Source: Bacteroidota bacterium
GTDB lineage: Bacteria; Bacteroidota; Bacteroidia; Flavobacteriales; Weeksellaceae
NCBI GenBank assembly: GCA_018266965.1
Contig: JAFDZJ010000453.1
Span: 1-12,908, forward strand
Reading direction: 5' to 3'
DNA: 12,908 nt
Position 1 is the first letter of the stretch. Every line of letters starts with the position of its first letter. Below, piece after piece: positions 7,199-12,908 of the stretch. The notes beneath the pieces were generated by a model, which ran no database searches, had not been told where the DNA came from, and saw only the letters and a program-made list of their open reading frames with translations. Both the position numbers and the translations under genes were made by a program.

Positions 7199-7209
7199 TT
7201 TTTTTACTT

Positions 7210-7306
7210 CATAACCATTAATTTCTAATATTCATAGGGTTTCACCCTATGCTATGATATTTTGCCACTTCGTGGCATTTTAACTACATAACCATTAATT
7301 TCTAAT
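7210..7306. repeat. 20-base direct repeats flanking two-hairpin copy C
   Basis: An identical 20-base sequence beginning CATAACCATTAATTTC occurs at 7210-7229 and 7287-7306, 77 bases apart, with hairpin copy C between them. This points to duplication of a repeat module, or insertion or recombination between repeats. Confidence 0.85.
7233..7276 (+). repeat. two-hairpin repeat, copy C
   Basis: CATAGGG/CCCTATG at 7233-7251 and GCCAC-TTC-GTGGC at 7264-7276, nearly identical to copy A (spacer TGATATTTT in place of TGTTATTTT). Confidence 0.9.
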
Positions 7307-7356
7307 CTCTAACTTCTAATCTCTAACTTCTAATCTCTAATTTCTAACTTCTAACT
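7297..7356. repeat. TTCTAAY/CTCTAAY heptamer array running into the TolC-type stop codon
   Basis: About eight seven-base units. On the coding strand the last sense codon AGT and the TAG stop (7353-7351) are already part of the AGTTAGA repeat phase. Confidence 0.85.
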
Positions 7357-8655
7357 AGAAAGAAATTTATAATATTCCACGGCGGTATAATGTTCGAAAA
7401 TTGCTTGTTGCATTTCCAATTCTTTTTGGGACATAAGAGTTTCTGCTGTAAGTAGGTCTGCGGATTTTTCAAGACCTTGGTCGTATCTGTTTTTTCTGAT
7501 ACGGTAGGCTTCTTGACTTTGTTCCCATGCCTGTTTAGAAAAATTCACTTTGGCTTCGGTATCTACAATTTGGGTTTGAGCTTTACTTATTTCCAAGAGA
7601 CTTTTTTTGGTATAGACCTCAATTTCTGTTTGAGATTTTAATTTTTCAGCCTTGTATTTTTCTTGCTCGGATTTGGATTTCAGACCATCAAAAACATTCC
7701 AACTCAATTGTAATCCAGCCATATAACCATTGCCATTGAAAGAAGATATTTTTTTGTCATTCATTTCAAATGAGCCAAAAGCGTTTAGTCGAGGCAAAAA
7801 TTTAGATTGTGATGCTTTTTCCATGAAATCGTAGGCTTCCAAAGATTTTTGATATGCCTGTACATCTTTTCTGTCGGAAATATTGGTGGTGTTATTACTA
7901 AAAAATTCTTGAAATTCCAGTGCATCTGTTGGTTTTAAAATTTTGTTGGTTTTGTCTTGGTCCAATAAGAAAAATAAATAATCCGAAGCATTTTGGATAT
8001 TAGATTTTGCCATTTGTAGTTGGCTGTCAATTTCACTTACTCGCACTTGCATATAGAGAACATCGGATTTTTGAATCATACCGTTGTTGAAATAATTTTC
8101 AATTACTTTTTTATTAGTCAAAGTTGTTTGTTTGGCTTTTTCCAAAGTTTCTTGCATTTTGTAGGCTAATTGCAACATCCCATAGGCTTTTTTAAGCTCA
8201 AAACGGATATACTCTTTTGTTCTTTCGGCTTGAATTTTCAATACCTCGGTTTTCACTTCACCCGCTTTTTTCATATAAACCGCATCCATATTAATGATGG
8301 GTTGTTGTACTTCTATTTTGGTATTAAAATTATTGATGCTTTTGGGATTGTTGAGTAAATCCGGATTGAAATCCATCATTTCTATTCTCGCTTGGTTTAA
8401 TTTTGTACCAAAAGCCATGAGTGGAGAATTGGTATTGATAAAACTATAAGACGCAGTGATATTTGGCAAATAAGCAGCTCTTGCCGCCAACAATTCTGTT
8501 TGGGCGAGTTGTATTTCTTTTTCTGCCAATCTTATTTGTAAGTTTTGGTCAAGAGATTTTGTTTCTAATTGAGTTTTGGAAATAGGGATTATTTCTTGTG
8601 CTAATGAGAAATTTCCTACTACAAAAACTGCGATTGTAACGATTAGTTTTTTCAT
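7351..8655 (-). CDS. TolC-family outer-membrane efflux channel
   Basis: This is the outer-membrane exit duct of the tripartite pump. It has 434 residues, normal for the family. A signal peptide covers residues 1-19 (MKKLIVTIAVFVVGNFSLA), with cleavage likely before Q20. Two homologous halves of long amphipathic helices follow, as expected for the trimeric coiled-coil barrel. The first half contains LAARAAYLPNI (56-66). The second has SKFLPRLNAFGSF (284-296) and then LQLSWNVFDGLKSKSE (315-330), the typical strand-turn-helix signature of the second half. No lipobox cysteine is present. It is the first gene of the efflux cluster. Its start follows a promoter-like site and a leader with three nested inverted repeats. 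The fusion-protein gene comes 394 bases later, a gap unusually long for one operon and filled with repeats. Confidence 0.92.
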   Translation of the reverse strand: MKKLIVTIAVFVVGNFSLAQEIIPISKTQLETKSLDQNLQIRLAEKEIQLAQTELLAARAAYLPNITASYSFINTNSPLMAFGTKLNQARIEMMDFNPDLLNNPKSINNFNTKIEVQQPIINMDAVYMKKAGEVKTEVLKIQAERTKEYIRFELKKAYGMLQLAYKMQETLEKAKQTTLTNKKVIENYFNNGMIQKSDVLYMQVRVSEIDSQLQMAKSNIQNASDYLFFLLDQDKTNKILKPTDALEFQEFFSNNTTNISDRKDVQAYQKSLEAYDFMEKASQSKFLPRLNAFGSFEMNDKKISSFNGNGYMAGLQLSWNVFDGLKSKSEQEKYKAEKLKSQTEIEVYTKKSLLEISKAQTQIVDTEAKVNFSKQAWEQSQEAYRIRKNRYDQGLEKSADLLTAETLMSQKELEMQQAIFEHYTAVEYYKFLSS

Positions 8656-8676
8656 ATGTAGCTGTTTATTGTTTTA

Positions 8677-8760
8677 TTTGCCATATGCAATCGCTAATCT
8701 TCATTGGTATTTGTGTTTTACCAATCATGGCGATTTCATTCTGTCTAATTTGATGGCAAA
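8677..8760 (-). promoter_or_regulatory. candidate structured mRNA leader of the efflux operon
   Basis: Three perfect inverted repeats are nested in the leader of the TolC-type gene. The outer one is TTTGCCAT (8677-8684) with ATGGCAAA (8753-8760). The middle one is AATCGC (8689-8694) with GCGATT (8730-8735). The inner one is ATTGGTA (8703-8709) with TACCAAT (8719-8725), closing a nine-base loop. As minus-strand RNA they stack into helices of 8, 6 and 7 pairs separated by asymmetric internal loops of 17/4 and 4/8. The structure ends 21 bases before the ATG. A second GCCAU segment (8727-8731) could compete for the AUGGC arm. Riboswitch, protein-binding RNA or DNA operator are all possible. I do not recognise a known class. 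Confidence 0.5.
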
Positions 8761-8770
8761 ATTAAATAGG

Positions 8771-8803
8771 CAAAATCTATTATACAGTGATATTTGTTAC
8801 AAA
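8771..8803 (-). promoter_or_regulatory. putative promoter of the efflux operon
   Basis: On the minus strand TTTG (8803-8800), a 20-base spacer and TAGATTTTG (8779-8771) resemble TTTG-N17-23-TAnnTTTG, with one extra T. A second -7-like match, TAATTTTG (8764-8757), lies just downstream without a clear -33 partner. The first site would place the whole structured leader in the transcript. The second would start transcription inside it. Confidence 0.45.
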
Positions 8804-8810
8804 GAGATTT

Positions 8811-8870
8811 GAGGTTAAGATTAAGGTTGAGTAGTGATGAGGTTATGAGATTATGAAGTTATGAGGTTAA
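8811..8870. repeat. degenerate GGTTATGA/AAGTTATG-type repeats between the divergent genes
   Basis: Degenerate 6-8-base units (GAGGTTAA, AAGGTTGA, GAGGTTAT, GAGATTAT, GAAGTTAT, GAGGTTA) of the same style as the arrays beside the RND gene. Confidence 0.7.
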
Positions 8871-8873
8871 AAC

Positions 8874-8987
8874 GCCACGAAGTGGCAATACAACATAGCA
8901 TAGGGTGAAACCCTTTGAAAGCATAATATAGCATAGGGTAAAACCTGTGGAAACATAACATAACATAACATAGGGTGAAACCCTATG
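8874..8987 (-). repeat. cluster of the two-hairpin repeat in opposite orientation
   Basis: GCCAC-GAA-GTGGC (8874-8886) is the second hairpin read from the other strand. Three CATAGGG hairpins follow: 8899-8917 with one mismatch (CCCTTTG), 8932-8950 strongly decayed (CCTGTGG) and 8969-8987 intact. A short AACATAACATAAC run separates the last two. The orientation is opposite to the copies at 7094-7276. Confidence 0.85.
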
Positions 8988-9007
8988 GAAACATAACCTA
9001 TGAAGAA

Positions 9008-9024
9008 ATAGGATAAATTCCTAT
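9008..9024. repeat. diverged ATAGGA/TCCTAT hairpin
   Basis: ATAGGA-TAAAT-TCCTAT is a perfect six-pair hairpin with a five-base loop just after the inverted repeat cluster. Against ATAGGG/CCCTAT both sides of the innermost stem pair changed together, so it looks like a diverged family member. The rest of 9025-9142 is AT-rich and shows nothing I recognise. Confidence 0.55.
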
Positions 9025-9142
9025 GAATATGAAATGGTATTTATTGGCAATTGAGAAATGTATAAGTGTAAATGAAAAATTTGTAAAAAAATATTTTTTT
9101 TAAAATAAATTCAAATAAAAATATCAATGTTTTCATTTTTTT

Positions 9143-9150
9143 TATATTTT
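9143..9150 (+). promoter_or_regulatory. putative -7 element for the permease gene
   Basis: TATATTTT differs from TAnnTTTG only in the last base and lies 22 bases before the ATG. It sits in a T-rich tract without a clear TTG at the -33 distance, so it is weak. Confidence 0.3.
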
Positions 9151-9172
9151 CGTGAATTATTAATAAAATTAT

Positions 9173-10720
9173 ATGTCGAATATTTGGATTAAAAAACCAA
9201 TGGAGGCTTACGAAGCCGATATTAAAAAAAGCCAACTGAAAAGAGTGTTGGGGAAATGGAGTTTGACGGCGATAGGAATTGGTGCTATCATTGGAGGAGG
9301 AATTTTTGTGCTTACCGGTACCGGTGCTTATTACAATGCTGGGCCTGCTTTGGCTTTGTCTTTTGTAATTGCAGGTATTGCTTGTGTTTTTGCAGCGTTG
9401 TGTTATGCCGAGTTTGCGTCTATATTACCAGTAGAAGGTTCTGCTTATGCCTATGCTTATGGAACGGTGGGCGAAATTTTCGCTTGGATTATTGGCTGGG
9501 GATTAATCCTAGAATATGCCATGGGATCTATGACAGTAGCGGTTTCTTGGTCCGGGTACTTTGGCAAATTATTAAAAATGTTTGGTATGCACCTTCCCGA
9601 TTGGCTTACAACTGATCCGCAAACTTATGCAGCGGCAGGAAATTCTGGTTTCGCTATGAATCTTCCAGCTTTTATCATAGTTTTATTCGTTATTGGGATT
9701 TTGTTGAGAGGTACAAAAGGGGCTGCAAAAGCTAATAACTTTATTGTTCTTTTAAAAATTTCTGCCATTATATTTGTAATTATTGCAGGGTTGTTTTTCA
9801 TTAACCCAAGCAATTGGAGTCCTTTCATACCTGCTGCAACTACCATTACAGAAAACGGAATTTCACATTCGGCGTATGGTGTTGGAGGTGTTATTGCTGG
9901 TGCATCGGCTATATTTTTTGCGTATGTAGGATTCGATGCGGTTTCCACACAGGCAGGGGAGGCAATTAATCCTAAAAAAGATGTTCCTTTTGCTATTATA
10001 GCTTCACTACTTATCTGCACCTTGTTGTATATTTTGGTTTCGTTGGTGCTTACAGGTATGATGCACTATACAGATTTTAACCCATTAGGGAAATATCCCG
10101 ATGCTATAAAAGCTCCTGTTGCTTACGCTTTCGATATTGCTGGACAAGCTTGGGCTGGGTCTATTATTACCATTGCAGCAACAGTAGGTTTGATTTCTGT
10201 TTTAATGGTAATGATTATGGGACAATCTAGGATTTTCCTAGGAATGTCCAAAGATGGATTAATCCCTGCTACTTTTTCCAAAGTAAATCCTATGACAGGA
10301 GTGCCTTCCAAAAATTTAATTATTGTAGGAATTGTTATTGCCACTGTTGCATCTCTTACCCCGATAAACGATTTGGCACACATGACAAGTTTTGGGACTT
10401 TGTTTGCCTTTACTATGGTTTGTGTTGCGGTTTGGATTTTAAGAGTAAAACAACCACACTTACAAAGAAATTTCAAAGTACCAGCGTTGCCACTTATTGC
10501 AATTTGCGGTATTCTTATCAATGTATATTTGATTTTTAACCTTAGCTCGGAAGCAAAAAAATATTCAGCAATTTGGATGGTATTGGGGATAATTATATAT
10601 TTCTTGTATAGCAAACGAAACTCCAATTTGCAAAAGACAGGAGGCTTTGGCGAAACTTTCAAAGCGGAGCAAGAGCCATTGGAAGAAGTTGATATTGATA
10701 TAGATAATAAAAACAATTAG
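9173..10720 (+). CDS. APC-superfamily amino-acid permease (cationic amino-acid transporter-like)
   Basis: An inner-membrane secondary transporter that probably imports an amino acid. It has 515 residues and about 12-13 hydrophobic segments from residue 30 to 480. TM1 has the unwound-helix motif GIGAIIGGGIF (35-45). CYAEFASILPVEGSAYAY (77-94) matches the TM2-TM3 region of CAT-type carriers. FFAYVGFDAVSTQAGE followed by NPKKDVP (248-272) is the TM6 and following loop, and QSRIFLGMSKDGLIP (351-365) is the conserved cytosolic loop of the same family. The C-terminus after about 480 is an acidic hydrophilic tail (EEVDIDIDNKNN). The exact substrate is not predictable. The start ATG is preceded by an AT-rich leader without Shine-Dalgarno sequence, normal for this phylum. 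It is transcribed divergently from the efflux cluster and ends at a strong hairpin. Confidence 0.93.
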   Translation: MSNIWIKKPMEAYEADIKKSQLKRVLGKWSLTAIGIGAIIGGGIFVLTGTGAYYNAGPALALSFVIAGIACVFAALCYAEFASILPVEGSAYAYAYGTVGEIFAWIIGWGLILEYAMGSMTVAVSWSGYFGKLLKMFGMHLPDWLTTDPQTYAAAGNSGFAMNLPAFIIVLFVIGILLRGTKGAAKANNFIVLLKISAIIFVIIAGLFFINPSNWSPFIPAATTITENGISHSAYGVGGVIAGASAIFFAYVGFDAVSTQAGEAINPKKDVPFAIIASLLICTLLYILVSLVLTGMMHYTDFNPLGKYPDAIKAPVAYAFDIAGQAWAGSIITIAATVGLISVLMVMIMGQSRIFLGMSKDGLIPATFSKVNPMTGVPSKNLIIVGIVIATVASLTPINDLAHMTSFGTLFAFTMVCVAVWILRVKQPHLQRNFKVPALPLIAICGILINVYLIFNLSSEAKKYSAIWMVLGIIIYFLYSKRNSNLQKTGGFGETFKAEQEPLEEVDIDIDNKNN

Positions 10721-10726
10721 GAATAT

Positions 10727-10760
10727 AAAACTGCTCTACAAATTTTTGTAGAGCAGTTTT
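10727..10760 (+). terminator. strong intrinsic terminator after the permease gene
   Basis: A 16-base perfect inverted repeat (10727-10742 and 10745-10760) with only two central bases; in practice a 14-pair stem with a six-base T-rich loop. It begins six bases after the TAG stop. The right arm ends in TTTT and the left arm starts AAAA, so it can work in both directions. The next gene starts 33 bases downstream and needs its own promoter or read-through. Confidence 0.88.
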
Positions 10761-10793
10761 ATAGATAATAGATACAAATAATAAATTCAATTT

Positions 10794-12728
10794 ATGAAAA
10801 ACACTTCCAACCTACAAAATATATTTCACAAAACTGCCGGACAGTTTGAAGAAACTAGATTTGAAAAAATCCATAACGAAGTATTCGAAAACTCTGTAGA
10901 AGCATCAAAAGTTGTAGCTCAAGAGATTGCAGAACTCATCATTTCAAAGCAATCCGAAAACAAATCCTGTGTACTAGGTCTTGCAACTGGTTCTTCGCCA
11001 ATAAAAGTTTATGAAGAATTGGTAAGAATGCACAAAGAAGAAGGATTGAGTTTCAGAAATGTAATATCATTCAACTTGGACGAATATTTTCCAATGTCCA
11101 AAGAAAATAAACAGAGTTATCACTTTTTTATGCATCAACACCTTTTCAACCATATTGATATTTTAAAAGAAAATATACATATTCCAAATGGTAATTTGGA
11201 CTTCGATGATATTAACCAATGGTGCATAGACTATGAAATGAAAATAAAAGAAGTTGGAGGATTGGACTTCCAATTGTTAGGAATTGGTAGAACAGGTCAT
11301 GTTGGCTTCAACGAACCGGGTTCTCATATCAATTCCGGAACCAGAATTATTACACTCGACCATATCACAAGAGTTGATGCTGCTTCGGATTTCAATGGTT
11401 TGGACAATGTTCCTAAAAAAGCAATTACAATGGGAGTTTCTACAATCATGAGATCCAAAAGAATTGTCTTGTTGGCTTGGGGACAAAATAAAGCTGAAAT
11501 TATAAAAAAAACTATACAAGGAGACATTACAAGTAAAGTCCCAGCAACATTTTTACAGAACCACCCAAATGCAACCTTTGTATTGGATAAAAATGCTTCT
11601 TCGGAACTATCAAGATACAAAACTCCTTGGCTGGTCGGCGAATGTATCTGGGACAAAGAACTGAAAAGTAAAGCGATAACATGGCTTTGTGAAAAAACTG
11701 ATAAACCAGTTCTTAAACTAACCGACAGGGATTATAATAACAACGGGATGTCCGATCTACTGGTGCAAGAAGGTTCTGCGTATGATCTTAATATAAAAAT
11801 GTTCAACCAACTGCAACATACCATTACAGGTTGGCCGGGTGGAAAACCAAACTGTGATGATAGCCACCGTCCGGAAAGAGCAAATCCTGCTGTGAAAAGA
11901 ATAATAATTTTCAGTCCTCACCCCGATGATGATGTGATTTCTATGGGTGGAACTTTTCACAAATTAATCCAACAAGGTCATCAGGTACATGTGGTCTATC
12001 AAACTTCTGGAAATATTGCTGTAACAGACGAGGAAGCCTTGAAATTTGCAGAAGTTTGCAACGATTTTATCGATACAAAAGATAATCATGATTATTTTAA
12101 TGATATTATCAAATTTATTAATAGCAAAACCGAAAACGATATAGACTCCATAGAAGTGAGAAAACTAAAAGGACTAATCAGAAGAAGAGAATGTTATGGT
12201 GCAGTTAGATCTTTTAATCTACCTGACTCCAATGTGCATTTCTTAGACTTGCCATTCTACGAAACTGGGTATATTAAAAAAAATCCACCAACAAATGTTG
12301 ATATACAAAAAGTAGAAGAAATTATTTCTAAAATTAATCCACACCAAGTGTTTGCTGCCGGAGACTTGGCAGACCCTCATGGTACGCATGAAGTTTGTTT
12401 GAATTTAATTTTTTCCGCTCTCAGAAATCTGAAATCCAAACAAAATATGCAAGATTGCTGGTTATGGCTATACAGAGGAGCTTGGCACGAATGGGAAATA
12501 GACGAAATTGATATGGCAGTCCCACTAAGCCCAGATGAGGTGTTAGCAAAAAGAAATGCAATATTATATCACCAATCCCAAAAAGATAGAGTAATGTTTC
12601 AAGGCAATGATTTGCGTGAATTTTGGATGAGAGCAGAAGATAGAAACAAAAAAACAGCAGAACTCTACAACAAACTCGGATTGGCAGAATATGAAGCAAT
12701 AGAAGCTTTTAAAAGAACACTCTATTAA
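10794..12728 (+). CDS. NagB-like (glucosamine-6-phosphate deaminase family) / PIG-L (LmbE-like) deacetylase fusion protein
   Basis: This is a two-domain cytosolic protein of 644 residues. About 30-300 is a glucosamine-6-phosphate deaminase-type domain, with phosphate-loop-like LGLATGSSP (61-69), FNLDEY (93-98, with D96 at the place of the catalytic D72 of E. coli NagB) and GIGRTGHVGFNEP (163-175). In the last motif H169 and E174 match H143 and E148, but D141 of E. coli is T167. About 367-610 is a PIG-L/LmbE domain with the zinc motif PHPDDD (375-380) and DPHGTH (527-532). The family normally removes N-acetyl groups from sugars such as GlcNAc derivatives. Similar fusions are common in Bacteroidota (B. 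thetaiotaomicron BT_0258 type, from memory). A role in amino-sugar turnover is plausible; actual deaminase activity is uncertain because of T167. The gene lies 33 bases after the permease terminator. Confidence 0.9.
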   Translation: MKNTSNLQNIFHKTAGQFEETRFEKIHNEVFENSVEASKVVAQEIAELIISKQSENKSCVLGLATGSSPIKVYEELVRMHKEEGLSFRNVISFNLDEYFPMSKENKQSYHFFMHQHLFNHIDILKENIHIPNGNLDFDDINQWCIDYEMKIKEVGGLDFQLLGIGRTGHVGFNEPGSHINSGTRIITLDHITRVDAASDFNGLDNVPKKAITMGVSTIMRSKRIVLLAWGQNKAEIIKKTIQGDITSKVPATFLQNHPNATFVLDKNASSELSRYKTPWLVGECIWDKELKSKAITWLCEKTDKPVLKLTDRDYNNNGMSDLLVQEGSAYDLNIKMFNQLQHTITGWPGGKPNCDDSHRPERANPAVKRIIIFSPHPDDDVISMGGTFHKLIQQGHQVHVVYQTSGNIAVTDEEALKFAEVCNDFIDTKDNHDYFNDIIKFINSKTENDIDSIEVRKLKGLIRRRECYGAVRSFNLPDSNVHFLDLPFYETGYIKKNPPTNVDIQKVEEIISKINPHQVFAAGDLADPHGTHEVCLNLIFSALRNLKSKQNMQDCWLWLYRGAWHEWEIDEIDMAVPLSPDEVLAKRNAILYHQSQKDRVMFQGNDLREFWMRAEDRNKKTAELYNKLGLAEYEAIEAFKRTLY

Positions 12729-12814
12729 AATTACAGGGCAAACGGGTTTAAGGATTCTATACTAATGTGAAAGCAAAGCTTCTATGCCAAGTTCTGTTGA
12801 TTGTTACCCACAAC

Positions 12815-12903
12815 CTATGTTTCTATCCCGAAGTATCGGGACAAGTTATGGTAAAAATGTTAAACCACAACTTGTCTCGTAATAAAACGAGATAGAAACA
12901 TAG
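12815..12903. repeat. 89-base nested inverted-repeat element forming an exact four-way junction
   Basis: The outer arms CTATGTTTCTATC (12815-12827) and GATAGAAACATAG (12891-12903) pair perfectly over 13 bases. Inside lie three adjoining hairpins with no base left between them: 12828-12839 (four pairs, loop AGTA), 12840-12876 (13 pairs, 11-base loop) and 12877-12890 (four pairs, six-base loop). The 13-pair hairpin has one A/C mismatch on the plus strand, which becomes G-U on the minus strand. The flanking bases 12729-12814 and the last five bases show no gene. It lies 86 bases past the NagB/PIG-L stop. It lacks tRNA hallmarks. Confidence 0.85.
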
Positions 12904-12908
12904 AATAA

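Noticed and set aside
7094..7276. Repeated hairpins as a CRISPR array
   Set aside because: Only three copies, with unequal spacing (62 and 77 bases), repetitive spacers and no cas gene nearby.
8874..8987. Inverted repeat clusters as ends of an insertion sequence around the TolC-type gene
   Set aside because: No transposase lies between them, the copies are multiple and degraded, and the enclosed gene is a normal operon member.
9041..9235. 64-codon open frame on the minus strand between the divergent genes
   Set aside because: It overlaps the start of the well-supported permease gene, is AT-driven and resembles no family.
10123..10716. 197-codon open frame opposite the permease gene
   Set aside because: Complete antisense overlap with a conserved transporter; a shadow frame despite its length.
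12815..12903. Cloverleaf element as a tRNA gene
   Set aside because: The outer stem is 13 pairs instead of 7, the arm and loop sizes are wrong, and there is no T-loop GTTCRA, no CCA and no anticodon-loop pattern.

Overview
The base composition is low in GC. Promoter-like sites have the TAnnTTTG form, start codons lack Shine-Dalgarno sequences, and the protein types (NagB-PIG-L fusion, flavobacterial-style RND/PII-like/DUF2892 cluster) fit a member of the Bacteroidota, most likely Flavobacteriales. I cannot name a genus from the sequence alone. No transposase, phage, tRNA, rRNA or CRISPR array was found.

Layout. Positions 1-568 (minus) hold the N-terminal half of purK, cut by the window edge. 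Ferritin follows at 716-1234 (minus) with its own promoter and a strong intrinsic terminator. From 8655 down to 1779 (minus) runs a five-gene efflux cluster: a TolC-type outer-membrane channel, a lipoprotein membrane-fusion protein, a 1063-residue RND pump, a 100-residue PII-like protein and a small DUF2892-type membrane protein. Transcribed away from it on the plus strand are an APC-family amino-acid permease (9173-10720), a strong hairpin terminator, and a 644-residue NagB-like/PIG-L fusion (10794-12728).

How the genes fit together. The three efflux proteins make up a complete tripartite pump across the Gram-negative envelope. The PII-like and DUF2892 proteins are probable accessory or sensory parts of that system; PII-like genes of this kind are known beside heavy-metal-type RND pumps. 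The substrate cannot be read from the sequence. The permease and the NagB/PIG-L fusion face the same way and may serve amino-acid and amino-sugar metabolism, but a terminator separates them.

What stands out is the intergenic DNA. Nearly every gap around the efflux genes is filled with short tandem repeats of 6-9 bases, several running directly into a TAG stop codon. There are also two families of small hairpins. One is a CATAGGG/CCCTATG hairpin, in several copies paired with a GCCAC/GTGGC hairpin that shows compensatory base changes. The other is an ATCYCG...CGRGACAAGYT module, which at the right edge builds an 89-base element that folds on paper into an exact four-way junction with no unpaired junction base. 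The leader of the efflux operon contains three nested inverted repeats that would form a riboswitch-like structured 5' UTR. These non-coding structures are the best candidates for something undescribed.
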